A stretch of 64,000 bases of DNA from Schistosoma haematobium (Eukaryota > Platyhelminthes > Trematoda > Strigeidida > Schistosomatidae): positions 15,568,510 through 15,632,509 of the forward strand of contig NC_067200.1 in assembly GCF_000699445.3 (NCBI RefSeq). Reading direction: 5' to 3'. Below, one piece after another: positions 47,520-58,999 of this stretch. Both the position numbers and the translations under genes were made by a program. Numbering within the stretch: the stretch's first letter is position 1; each line of letters begins with the position of its first letter. The notes below the pieces were generated by a model, which was not told where the DNA came from, ran no database searches, and worked only from the letters and a program-made list of their open reading frames with translations.

Positions 47520-47984
47520 AGTGTGGCAGTGACGACCCTAAGACGTGGCCAGCCAGAAGTTTAAACCCAACGAGTTTGTCGTTGGTAAACACTCTTCTGA
47601 TAGCTTACTAAGTTTAGCAGCGTCTGGTCGTCTTTCCTTACTATATGGGACCGAGGTACAACATAGTAACAAAAGAAAAAGTTACAACGAAAATTTCGAC
47701 TCCTCGTAAACTGCATCGTTCTTTTCCAGTCGTCCTGGAAAAGAAAAAAGAAAGTGTAAGTGCATGTCGAAATACACTCGTATGTGCGTAAAAACACAAT
47801 GTCGGCGAAAAAATGGAAAATATACTCAAGCACACGTAATATCGTTAAAAAAATGTTTTTTATGTTTTGTTTTGTTTTTTTAAATAAAAATATAAATATA
47901 TAGGCATATTAAAATTGTTTTACTTTTAAATATTATATATCGTAAAAAGAAAAATCGAGATAATATAATATGTCGAGTAGTGCC

Positions 47985-49166
47985 TTACGTGCAATAGTCA
48001 TTTAAATGTTCTGGAAATCTTACTCTTCTTCCAGAGCGCGTCGTTTTAGGTATATTTTCAGATAGATTCGGAGTATCATCGCTAGTGTTGGTTGTCGGTT
48101 GATGAATTATGAGTGTAGGAGTCGTGTTGTGCGATTGTACCGAAGGAAAGTCGTCGTGAATAGGATTTCCTTCTAAATACGCTGCTTTGAGGCGATCGAT
48201 GCTGATGCTATCGTTTGTTCCGTTCTTGTCGACTATATAGTACTTAGATTCACGTTGAAGAACTTTGGAGAGTCCTTCGTATGCTGATTCGAATGGTCGT
48301 CGATGCGAGTCTCGACGAACGAAAACGTGTGTACTATATCGTAAGTCAGGTTGAACGAAAACATCAGTTGATTGAGGTCGAGTGGAAGCAGGTTTAACTG
48401 AACGAATTGCGTTTGTAAGCCTGTTCGTGTAGGAGGTTAGATCCATGTTCATTGAAGAGGACGAAGGATCCACGAATTCTCCTGGAAGTTGAAGTGTCGT
48501 TCCATAAACGAGTTGAGACGCAGTGTATCCAATGTCAGCTTTCACTGCATTGCGGATACCCAGTAAGACGAGTGGAAGAGCGTCGGTCCACTGTGAAACG
48601 TTTGCAGCTGATAGTGAAGCTTTTAGTTGTCGGTGAAAGCGTTCTACCAACCCGTTTGCTTGTGGGTGGTAGGCAGTCGTTCGGAAGCGAGTGGTTCCTA
48701 AAAGTGTGGTCAGACGACGGAAAAGATCAGATTCAAACTGACGTCCGCGATCTGTAGTGATGGTTGAAGGGCAGCCGAAGTTTGCTACCCATCGCTCGAC
48801 GAAGGCGCGAGCCACTGTTTCAGCAGTGATGTCCTTGATATGTAATGCTTCTGGCCATCGAGTGAAACGGTCTACGCAGGTTAAGAGGTAAGGGTATCCA
48901 TTTGAATCTGGTAAAGGTCCTACCAAATCCAGATGAACATGGTCGAAACGAGCATCGGGAGATTTAAATGAGCCTAAGGGACATTTATTGTGTCTGATAA
49001 CCTTAGATTTTTGGCAGCTTACACAGGAGTGTGCCCACTCCCTCACGTCTTTATTCATACCAGGCCAGCAAAATCGTTCTGCTATAAGCTTCATGGTTGC
49101 ACGAACACCTGGATGAGAAGGCTTGTGCAACGTATTGAGGACGCTGTCTCGATAATGTTTCGGCAT
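47985..49166 (-). pseudogene. Gypsy integrase (end of pol)
   Basis: 393-residue open frame. An HHCC zinc-binding region (HKPSHPG through CVSCQKSK) is followed by the catalytic core HLDLVGPLPDS, TTDRGRQFES and GLVERFHRQLK (D, D, E all present), then a C-terminal region with IDRLKAAYLEG. It inserts the cDNA into host DNA. The domain is intact, but a stop at 49179-49181 cuts it off from the rest of pol in the same frame. Confidence 0.88.
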
Positions 49167-49178
49167 GATTGGGCGAAC

Positions 49179-51130
49179 CTAACCTGTAGATGTGTCACAC
49201 AGTAAGGTTCCCTTACTCGTTCCCATCTGTTTGATTCGTAGTTTAAGGGTTGTAAACGATAACTCGTGCTGAAGATCAGTGTCTGCTTTTTGAAGCTGGG
49301 CGAGTTTAAGAAGGTCGATTCCTTGGAAACTGTTCAAGGAAGTTATTCGAGACAAGGCGTCTGCGACTACATTGTGTGCTCCAGAAATGTTCTGAATTTC
49401 TGAAGTAAACTGCGAAATGTAGTCCAGTTGTCGAGACTCACGGGGAGAGTACTTGTCTGAAGGAGAGCTTAACGAGAGTGAGCGGTTTATGGTCCGTGAA
49501 AGGAGTGAATTCACGACCTTCGATATAGAGTTGGAAATGCCGTACAGTACAATACATAGCGAGGAGTTCCCTAAAGAATGTGCTGTACCTCGATTCGGTG
49601 TCTAGCAACCTTCTAGAAAAAAATGCCAAGGGTTGCCAGGAGTTGTTAACCCATTGTTGTAAGACTCCTCCGATTGCCGAGTCGGATGCGTCTACTGCGA
49701 TACTAATGGGTGCTCCGGCGTCCTGATGTGCGAGCATTGCCGCTTTAGCAATCAGTTCCTTAACTGTGGAGAATGATTTTCGTGTGGTGTCGTCCAAATT
49801 AATGGATTTCGCATTTCCACGAAGTTGGTCGGTCAGCGGTTTCATGAGTAATGCGCATTTCGGTATGAAACGTCTATAGAAACTTACGAGGCCGTTAAAC
49901 GTGCGTAATTGCTTGACGGTGGTCGGTTCTGGGTAATCCAGAATGGCCGCCACTTTGGCTCTGAGGTGTCGGATACCTTGAGCATCGATAGTGTGTCCCA
50001 GAAAGTCTAATGAGTCGGTTCTAATTTGGCATTTCTGAACGTTTACAGTAATGCCATGTTTTTGTAGCCGTTCGAAAACAAGATCCAGATGCTTGAGATG
50101 TGTTTCTCTGTCCGGACTTGCGATTAGACAGTCGCCAACATACGCGTGTACGAAATTGAGACCTCGAAAAACGTCGTCTATGAATCTTTGGAATGTTTGA
50201 GCAGCATTTCTTAGACCGAAAGGCGTTCGCAAAAATTCATAGAGTCCGAAGGGAGTTATGATAGCTGTTTTCGGAATGTCGTCAGTAGCCATAGGGATTT
50301 GGTTATACGCTTTAACCAAGTCGATTTTCGAAAAGACAGTTGTACCTTCCAAGGTAGCTGTCAAATCGTGAATGTGAGGCAACGGGTAACGATCGGGAAT
50401 GGTTTTCGCGTTCAATCGCCGATAGTCACCAGTTGGACGCCAATCGTTGCTGTCCTTTTTAGGGACCATGTGCAACGGAGATGCATATGGGCTACTTGAC
50501 GGTCGTATGATTCCTAAGTCTATCATATGGTCGAACTCGTTTTTCGCTAACCTTAGCTTTTCGGGAGCTAGTCGTCGTGCTTTCGAGAATACAGGTGGTC
50601 CTGTAGTCGTGATGTGATGTGTAACGTTTCTGGTTACACACGGTAATCTCGGTTGCGTTTGCTGTATCCCAGGGTACTTGTCGAGAAGTGGCTGATAAAG
50701 TGGGTCTATCATATGTTTAATCGTGACTGGGGATAATTTGCAACCAGAAAAGGAAGTTACGCAAACGGACAAATTAGTGTTTCCGTCTACTAGCCTCCGT
50801 TTGCGCGTATCGGTGATCAGATTATGGTGTTGTAGAAGGTCCATACCAATAATTGGCATAGAAACATCTGCAACAACGAAGATCCAGTGGATGGGTTTGC
50901 GTAAACCCACGTTAAGGTAAACGTACCTTTTGCCATACGTAGCGATCGGTTTTCCGTTTGTCGCCTGTAAGTTTAGGGTCGATTCGTGAAGTCGGTCGTT
51001 AGGATTTGCTGGGAGAGCGCTAACTTCTGCGCCAGTGTCGACGAGGTAGCGAACTCTCGTTGTCACATCTGTGACGTATAACAGACGGCTATGTTCGCCG
51101 GCTACGGTTGCCGTTAACGCGTGCCGGCTT
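49179..51130 (-). pseudogene. Gypsy protease, reverse transcriptase and RNase H (pol)
   Basis: Frame 51130-49438 holds the protease ([13 protein letters not shown]), RT ([32 protein letters not shown]) and RNase H ([23 protein letters not shown]). The RT catalytic box reads AYVGDCL: the first Asp of the usual YxDD is Gly (codon GGC). Near 49470-49490 the frame shifts by one base, and RNase H and its linker continue at 49514-49179 (SGAHNVVADALSR) to a TAG. Pol is in a different phase from gag, requiring a -1 shift if expressed. Confidence 0.85.
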
Positions 51131-51959
51131 GGAAGTTTCTCGAATTGTTTTTCGAATCAGTCAGTTTCGTGTTGGGAAAATTGCAGGGTTTTCTGCAATT
51201 TCTGGAAAACTTTCCATACTGGTTATGATACCAGCACCGGTCGGGGTTATCTGTCTCTCGTGGTCTAGAGACAGATCGCTTACGTGAAATGCTTCTACGT
51301 GGGGTGCGCGATCTCTTACGGTCGGTACGAAGACTAAGATAACGCGTGAGTGTATGACATAACTCGGTTATGTCATTCTGAGTCGTTTGAGGTTTTTCGT
51401 TGACTGAAAATACCTCAGTAGTAGAAGGTTTCGTAATTTCTAAAATGCGGTCGGCAGATGCAGCTAGCTCGTCTAAGGCGTTGTTCTGAAACGAGACCAG
51501 AACTGCTTGCACCTGTTGGGGAAGTTTTGACAAGAGAAGTTGTTTGAATAGACCTTCGTCGAAAGTTCTTGGGCCTATTACCTCTCTCATCCGTTGCAAC
51601 ATGTCCGTCGCAGAACCGTGTTGCAGGTCGATGTTATTAAAGAGTTGATCTAACCTTTGTCGATCGGTTAGGTCTCCTTGTTTAAGAATCGAGCGTTTTA
51701 AGATTTCGTAAGGATCGGAAACATCACTAGTAAACATACTAGGTGTTACGTACCTGCTGAATTAGCGCGGTAGTCCCTTGACTACTGCGAGGAATTGTGC
51801 ACGTGTGTCGATTACGTCGTGCTCGGAGAAGTCGGCTTCCGCGTAGCAGAACCAGGCTTCGATGTCGTCGGGCCAGAAAGGCATCAGTTGAAACGAAGGC
51901 GGGGACAAAGTCTTAAGCTTGAGTACTTTAGGTGTCTGTTCAGTCATGATGAAGTATGA
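51114..51959 (-). pseudogene. Gypsy Gag with in-frame stop
   Basis: Starts MTEQTPKVLKLKTLSPP (ATG near 51957) and reads PFWPDDIEAWFCYAEADF, a typical start for Gag of this group. A TAA at 51762-51764 interrupts it. The same frame resumes with DPYEILKRSILKQGDLT and ends with a CHCC zinc knuckle, CWYHNQYGKFSRNCRKPC. It would package element RNA. The premature stop breaks it. Confidence 0.82.
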
Positions 51960-52106
51960 AGTACGATAATGAACGAGGGGAAAATATATATATATCCAAG
52001 AAAAAACACGAAAAAAAATCACAATGTTTAAAAAAAAATAAAAAAATAAGGCAATGATATGTAAAAACCCCAAAAAGGAACAGACTCACAGTTGCAGTTA
52101 GGTGTA

Positions 52107-52128
52107 CCAGATCACGTCGGTCTCACCA
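52107..52128 (-). promoter_or_regulatory. Gypsy primer binding site
   Basis: Begins TGGTGAGACCGACGTGA on the minus strand, one base from the 5' LTR. It resembles the tRNA-Trp-type PBS of the CsRn1 group. Confidence 0.75.
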
Positions 52129-52129
52129 A

Positions 52130-52447
52130 TGAGGATGTCACAGGTATTCAGTTTTTGACAACGCTTCTACCAGCAACACCTAATATATTTCGTTCCCACC
52201 CAGAGAAATCAAAAGACAGAGTCGAGGAGATCGGAAGAGTATATTTGGCGATAACCAATATATCGGAATTCTCTGATCTAATCTGGCTAGCGATTGCGGT
52301 TGATGTTGAGCACGGCGTTACCACACGTGATCTGGTGCGGATGCATGACCGAGCGCCTTCAGCTAGATGAGTCCACTAAAACATATGGTCAGCATCCAAT
52401 GTCGAAAACTTAGAGCTATTTATTTTGGGGATTTATTTACCGCTACA
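52130..52447 (-). repeat. Gypsy element 5' LTR
   Basis: 318 bp, TGAGGATGTCACA to CGCTACA on the plus strand. Confidence 0.88.
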
Positions 52448-53185
52448 GGTTCAACCAAGCAGTCACTTTCACAATAAAAGAAGAAAAGGACGACGCCATC
52501 TCCTTTCTAGATGTCTTGTAGACGAAGAAACTGACGGTTCAGTAAGAAGTTATGGTTATAGTAGAGCGAATACCCAAAACCAATGTACACGCTTTTCTAG
52601 TTTTGTCCCACTACAATATAGGAGAAACTTATTCAAGTCTTTGGCTCACAGAGCTAAAATTATATATTCTGAAGACCGTCTTAAACAGGAACCAAAACTC
52701 ATTCAAGATTTTCCAAGTAAGCATGGATACTCATCAAAGTTTCTAACAAAACATATGTTTGCAACTTAACCTAAAGTAAAATAAGTGCCCATACTAAAAC
52801 AGCCTATATTTTTGAAATTACATTTCAAAGGGGATATATACAGCCAGTCAATAATGAGTTCACGAAATAAGGAAAAACTACCTAGTTCCTCTGCCCCTAT
52901 ATCTATTGGCCATTCCAACTGCTCTTGCTGAGCTAATTATAATAGGAACATAACTAGACAAATGCATCATTGTATTTCTGAATATCAATCCCCATGGTTG
53001 ACCAAAGGGCAAGAAAAAGTAATAATGATCTCTATTCTAGCGCATCTAGTTGATACTGCTCATCACACAGAAAAAGTCTCAGCGTTTAAAGTTATTCACA
53101 AAATCCCACTGAATTTACCGTACGGCTCCAGAAACCAACTTTTACATACAACAGAAGCCATAGGAATACATAGAAAAAAATAACA
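52448..53185 (+). pseudogene. Penelope-like element, right part (RT end and GIY-YIG remnant)
   Basis: Continues the fragment at 47109-47185. It reads FLDVLVDEETDGSV-type sequence in two frames and FSSFVPLQYRRNLFKSLAHR (RT C-terminal region), then HCISEYQSPWLTKGQEK, ILAHLVDTAHH, AFKVIHKI and LLHTTEAIGIHRKK, matching the order of the GIY-YIG-associated endonuclease region of Penelope-like elements. Stops and frameshifts throughout. Confidence 0.65.
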
Positions 53186-56100
53186 TTCTCGCACAGAAAA
53201 AGTTTATATACCCTCCAAATCTACCCAGGCCTTCGACCTAGACACTATTACATGTTTACAATTTTTCTTTCCCTCCTCTTAAAATTTTTCGAGCTCTGAT
53301 TATGTTAGAATTTCATTTTATAATTACAATCTTACGTAACATGTTTAGTAATCTCATTACCTAATTCTCATAGCACCCGTTCTACTGATTACTGATCATT
53401 AATTTCACAGATAACGATCCCTCTTGAATTCGTATGCCTACTCCTATATGACTGGTTTTGATAATTAACCGAATGTAGAAACTTACCTTGGTTCTAATTT
53501 AAATTTTCCAAACGTTGTTACTAAGTGATTAATACATTTTCAATTTGACTCACCACCACCCCCACAGTATCGACTTTCCTATATATTAGTGTAGAGCCCT
53601 GGTAAATAATTAATTGTAAAGAAATATTTCTTGGCTCAACTTGTCTCTTTAATATCCTAATGCAAATCTTTGGTGAAGTGGAACATCCAATACCCATAAT
53701 AAAGAGGAATTTTTTATTTCTGATAAATCACTTTATCTAACTTGACTGATTATCGAGTATGGGGTAATACCATGTTCGTCTCGACCTTAGTCCTGGCTGG
53801 ATTCTTTTAATCAAGTTGCAATTTGCACACTAGTCTAAGTGGCTCACTGTCGCATGTGCTGTTTTTGATAGCAGGTGGTCGAATCAGGATTCCAGGTACT
53901 TATTGCTGGTGACTATCAGCTATCATGAAACATAGATCCAGATTTTCCTCCTAATTACAACTTAATTTCTAAATAAAATCTATTTGTCTAGAGAATACTG
54001 TTAACACTGACCACCATGTTGTAATCACCTATTTGCTTTGTCCTTAATTTATTTGAGGACAGGCATACGGAGTTCACTGAACCTTCTTCACTTTCACTTT
54101 AGTAAAAATGATTGTGCAAAACCAATCCCAACACCACCTGACAGCATGAACTGCTTAACACCTTTAATTAAACCATCCAGCTTAGAGAATTAGACACTAA
54201 AAAAGCCTGTAGCGTGGTGTCGAGTCGCAGTTGACTATGAACACCGCTACAGATAAACACGTGCCAAATAAATCCATAAGATCCCCTGGAAGCGAAATAT
54301 CAGAAGGCAGCTAATGGACCAAGTCGAAATATATTTGCTGGCGATCTCGTGGTATCGAAAGAATACCGAGATCGTGCCAGGATACAAGCTTGGTTACAGA
54401 ACGTAACCGAATTCGCGCGAAGTCACAATCAAAGTGTATGTATAAGAATGGAAGCACAATATAGCTGTCATTAGCACAGTCAAACAAAAGCACATTAAAA
54501 CAAACACTGGTACAGTTGGTTATAATAATAATTGTTTTTATTAAACCAATCGTGTTCTCGTGATAAAAGTAAATCTCTACAAGCCCATCTGAAATAAAAA
54601 TATTTCTATTGCCTTTCAAAAACTTTGATTTCCTGAGATCAATCATAAATATTCAATATTCTGTTCAACAAAGATTTATTTAAAAATGACTACAGCCATA
54701 TTAACAAGGTATTTTGAAAAAAATCTCCAAGATTATCGATATTATTTTAATGTAAGACAGTCATATCTTACACTACTATTAAAAGTAGAGGAATAAGAAT
54801 GATTAACTAGAAATATTTACTAATAAATTTGTAACCTTCCTTTTTTACAAATATTATGTGAATTTATTAAGAGTTATCAGAAAACATATTGACACATTAT
54901 AACAAAAATATAAAGTTGTCTATTTATTCACTCATATATAACAGTTATTAAAATAAATTCTTAACATTCGGTTAGTTAACTTATTAGAATATCGTGTTTG
55001 TAATAAAGTGGAACATTATTCGCGTCAGTATTTTTCATTCGGGGAGAATTTCTTAGATGAATATTAACCAAAGACTGAATCAAATGTGAAAACCTCAATA
55101 AAAAATACGATAATTGAGTAGATATACACTGATAGTTTGCAAACCCAACATTTCGGTTCGTCTGTACTTTATCCCAAGAAATAGGAAAGTAATCACAGAG
55201 TTTCATATCCACCAGAAAACAACATACATCTGTATCATATTTGAGTACTAGCGAGCAATCAAGCTAAATAAAACTCTATTATTCAGAAGTAGGGAAATTT
55301 TCAGATGTGAGTAGATTAGTAAAGATTTCCAAGCGCCATAAAACAGAAGTAGAGAGTACTAAGTATGTATATGGGCAGAACAATGAATCAATAAAACAAT
55401 ACGGGAAAACAAATGGAATAAAGTGTCTCACATTGCAATAATGACTAATGTATTCTTGACTACCGATTATTACCAAGTAGTATGATATAAAACGCATAAA
55501 AACGTTATGAGATGAGAAGCAAAAAACAACTGCACTATACAACACATAATCATTTTCAGTTCCGTAGATTTATTTACCCTAAAAACTTTCGTGTAAATTA
55601 TCGTTCTACTGACTCTTATTGTGAATCAAAGAACTAACAATAACTAAAAGACCCGTCTTAATCGAAGGAAAACTACATTTCATGCTGAAAAGAAGCATAT
55701 TTTTGTTTTGATATTCACCGATTAAATGAAAAGTACTCAATATATACCAGTTATTTCTATTGCAGGAATCAGTATGTTTGTAAATGCCTTTTTCGGAGAT
55801 CGTTTTTCCCAGTGAGAGAAAACCACAGTTAGTATGTATTTATTTATTAAAAAAACTTTGAGCTTCAATCGAACAGAAAATCTTATATAACTAGCAGTTT
55901 AATTATTATTTAAATTTAATGGATTAATTTTGGGAAATTTCAAAGGTCAACTATTTTTATAAGGTAATTTAAATCAATGATTAAAATATACGTTGCTTAG
56001 AAATAAATCGGATATTTTTTAAACAAATGAACTATCTTCTTGTAAATTTGGAAGACCCAAGAAATACGACTAGAAATAGTAGGTAAGTCAATAAATGTAC

Positions 56101-57365
56101 TGATAGCAGTAGATATTGCTTCACGATACTTTTTTCAGTTCTGTTTATACGAATATATGGTAGGACTATCAAAAAACTTTAAGAAAACAAAGTCTCATAC
56201 TATTACGTTGTATTCACTTAAAAATACTCCAAACAGTTGAAATGAAATGAATGAGACAAGACAAATATAGAATACGAAAGTAGTTTCTTCAAATCCCGTT
56301 TGGTTTGTTGTAAAATGTACTAGAAATGTGTTTTAAAGTGGTTTGGAAATTCTTATTATTGCGTTTCTATGGCCTTCACATGTGATAATGATAGTTATGG
56401 ATTATTTATGAATGAAGAGTCACAATTTCCATCTATATTTATACCTGCTGTTGTTCAGTTTTTAGTGATTATTTGACTGATATTACTTCATAATGAGAAT
56501 TAACTCCTAATAGAACCAAAATGTGGTCTACTGTTCACCGGTTATAAATGCCAGCAAAACAAGCTACTGAAATCACCAATAACGCGAAACAAATCATTCC
56601 TACGTTAGGATAGAAATGTAATTAAATTACTATCCCCAAAAATAATAAATCATCTAGCCTGTAATGATGATCGATCAATCAATATATAAGATATTTTATA
56701 TAAGATATTTTAATACAAGAACATAATACAAGGCATAACCAATTTATTGGGAAATTGGTATAATCGGTGCAATATTTTTTTCACAAGAACGAATCCACAT
56801 ATACTATGCATATTATCCTCGAACAGATGAATAAAAACAATGTTTCTTTCTATTTTTCTATATCACCTATATCCATTCAGCCAAAAGAAATTAAAATAAA
56901 ATATTTATGCACCATGATAATTTTGACAAGTTATCCTTCTATACAAAAAGCTGGCGAATTCCAAGATACGGATTTTTTGGTAGCTTCATTAAAATTCATC
57001 TTCTGTCAAACTTTGTGCACGCTTTATTCACAGTCTGATATAAGCATACTCAAACAGTGCTAGAAAATTTCGCTACTGAAAGAGAGTTAAATAAAGCCTC
57101 ACTACTTGTTTGTATCAACATATAGGCACGAAAATATATTAAAACGAATAAGTGTTTGGTAAGAAACATGGTTCGATAAACTGGTAACAAATATGAAGAA
57201 ATCCACAGAAGTATAGACATAAACGAGAAGTATTAAATAAGAGAAACTACTCAGCTCTTAAGCAAGACTACTAGTATCAAACAAATTGTTAGTTAAAACA
57301 AATGAAACTAGACTATCGTCCTTCGAATCTTACCTTCAACTCTTTTCAAGAGGTCCGTCGGTCGC
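53186..57365. other. Unassigned AT-rich DNA
   Basis: No gene or complete element recognised. Short open frames (for example 54311-54646, 55279-55545, 56767-57063) have AT-driven composition and no motif. A small foldback lies at 54208-54251. Confidence 0.4.
54208..54251. repeat. Short foldback with LTR-like ends
   Basis: 44 bp beginning TGTAGCGTGGTGT and ending ACACCGCTACA, an inverted repeat with one extra base in the left arm. The end TGTAGCGG equals the first eight bases of the Gypsy LTR on the minus strand. It may be a head-to-head LTR-end remnant or chance. Confidence 0.4.
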
Positions 57366-57540
57366 GGCCCCGACAGCTCAGTGGTAACATCTCTGACTGT
57401 GAAGCTGGGTGACACGGGATCGAATCCGTCAGGGAGCACCAGTTCCCTCAAGATTACACGTACACCTTGCTGACGAGTGCCAAGTAGCACGAAACCCGGG
57501 TCCAGGGTTTCCCGTTGACTACGTCCAATCACCATCTAAT
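57366..57540 (+). mobile_element. S-alpha-type SINE, copy D, well preserved
   Basis: The tRNA-like head reads AGCTCAGTGGTAACATCTCT (A-box region) and GGGATCGAATCC (B box, with a good T-arm ACGG/CCGT). About 25 bp after it a complete hammerhead follows. The head has no pairing acceptor arm, so it is not a tRNA gene. This is the youngest-looking of the four SINE copies. Confidence 0.75.
57464..57508 (+). ncRNA. Hammerhead ribozyme with intact core, copy D
   Basis: CTGACGA (57470-57476), stem II GTGC-CAAGTA-GCAC (57477-57490) fully paired, GAAA (57491-57494), short stem III ACCC/GGGT (57494-57501) and cleavage site GTC with the cut after C57502. Stem I pairs ACCTTG (57464-57469) with CAGGGT (57503-57508) with two wobbles. 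Stem III has almost no loop, as in S-alpha hammerheads, so cleavage may favour a dimer. All invariant core bases are present. Confidence 0.85.
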
Positions 57541-58940
57541 CTCAAAAATAACACTAATTAGACCAAAGGGAAATAGTGGTTTTATTCGCCTTCCCAAGAA
57601 CATGAGTTACATTGAGAACTGACTGACGTTCAAAAAGTATGCCTCTAGACTCCAACTCAGCTATCAAAAGTAATCCACTGAAGAAAGGCTTAAAACACTT
57701 AGGTTCAGCCCCTGGTGGGATAATGGGTGTACTTCTTGTGAGGAATCGCATACTGAAAGAGCAGCTATCCGCAACTCCCTGATTTCTAAATGGGACCACA
57801 TCACAAATGATGTGGACTTATAATCACGTAAACGTATGCATAATGTAGTGTAACAACAATCTCTTCTTGAATATAAGTTCAAGTTAAATATTGACAATTT
57901 AATAAAGTATAGTGTCATTATAACTCTTTTGGTCAGTAAATAACACCATTGTTTTATGCTACAAATAATGTGCTTGATTTCAAACGTAAATTATAACATG
58001 AAGGAATATGTAAATAGAATTGGAAATTGATGAAATCCCTGAAATAACTTGATCCACAAGTCACAAATATGAAATTATATAATTCGTTCAAATTGAATCC
58101 TATTTAATTCTCTTAAATATTACATTATAAGGAGTAGGTATACTAGTTCACTCTATATGCTCAGGTCCCTATTATATTATCAAAAATATCGTGAAAACAT
58201 TAATTTCATGCAGTAGAAACCGTAGCTAAAAAATCCTTAGGTTGTATATAGGGCAATTGGTTAATGAAACTATAAATCTTTATCTACTATGATGACTTGA
58301 TGCGCGTCATACATGCTCTAGCCACCGTATATCTCCGAATACACTGATGGCTGGAATGTGGGTTTTGGAAGAATGGTGGCGAACAAACTAACAATTCATT
58401 AACTGTTAGACTGCACCATGTTAGTATGTGTAAACTACGTATTTAGTGTGTGTAATCTAAGTATTAATAATGAGAGTTACAGGAACTAAATATGAACTCA
58501 TGTAGTCGGTTGTCAGTCACAAACTAATGTTAGTGTTAATGATACCATCCGGTTTCTATAACCAGAATCAATGAAGCACTTTTCTATCTTGGGACTCGAA
58601 AGTCCACTATGTCACCACTTCGAAAAACTCCTTGCTTAAATTAGTTGAAAATGCTAAGAAGGAGTAATGAAATGTGAGTAGTGAAAAGTATTTTTTTGCG
58701 AATCTCAACAAAAGCATAAAAGTAGCCCAAAACACCACCATTCACAAAACTTATTCATAAAATCCGGAAGGATTACATAACAAACTTCTCATGACTCTGT
58801 TCGAGACATTTTTACGTCACGCATTCACATTTATTTTCAAATCTTCCAGAATGTTTTTGTAATCCAGTATAAACCCACTTGATTTGTGCACATATACTAA
58901 CAGTGAACATTAAAGATCTCATTGTGGTTAGCTTACTGAA
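57541..58940. other. Unassigned AT-rich DNA
   Basis: Nothing recognised. Minus-strand open frames at 57554-57918 partly overlap the SINE flank and have no motif. Confidence 0.35.
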
Positions 58941-58946
58941 GGTTCG

Positions 58947-58999
58947 TAACAATTCGTAACTTTCCGCAACAATACGTTGCGGAAAGTTACGAATTGTTA
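58947..58999. repeat. Perfect 24-bp inverted repeat with 5-nt loop
   Basis: Arms 58947-58970 and 58976-58999 are exact reverse complements around the loop AATAC. The arm contains TTTCCGCAAC next to the loop. It could extrude as a cruciform, fold as an RNA hairpin, or be the core of a foldback element. No ends beyond the arms were found. Confidence 0.85.

Larger units (their letters stand above)
47186..52447 (-). mobile_element. CsRn1/Boudicca-type Gypsy LTR retrotransposon
   Basis: 5262 bp, 318-bp LTRs (47186-47503 and 52130-52447) that differ at about five positions by eye, four of them within the 24 bp at their left ends. Flanking duplication GGTT (47182-47185 and 52448-52451). On the minus strand come LTR, PBS, gag, pol (protease, RT, RNase H, integrase), a purine tract and LTR. 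The CHCC zinc knuckle in Gag and a PBS beginning TGGTGAGACCGACGTGA are traits of the CsRn1/Kabuki group that includes schistosome Boudicca. It has inserted into a Penelope-like element. Confidence 0.9.

Noticed and set aside
56767..57063. 98-residue plus-strand frame
   Set aside because: Low-complexity composition, no motif, no splice or homology support.
57366..57440. tRNA gene
   Set aside because: A and B boxes and a T-arm are present but there is no pairing acceptor stem; it is the head of a SINE.
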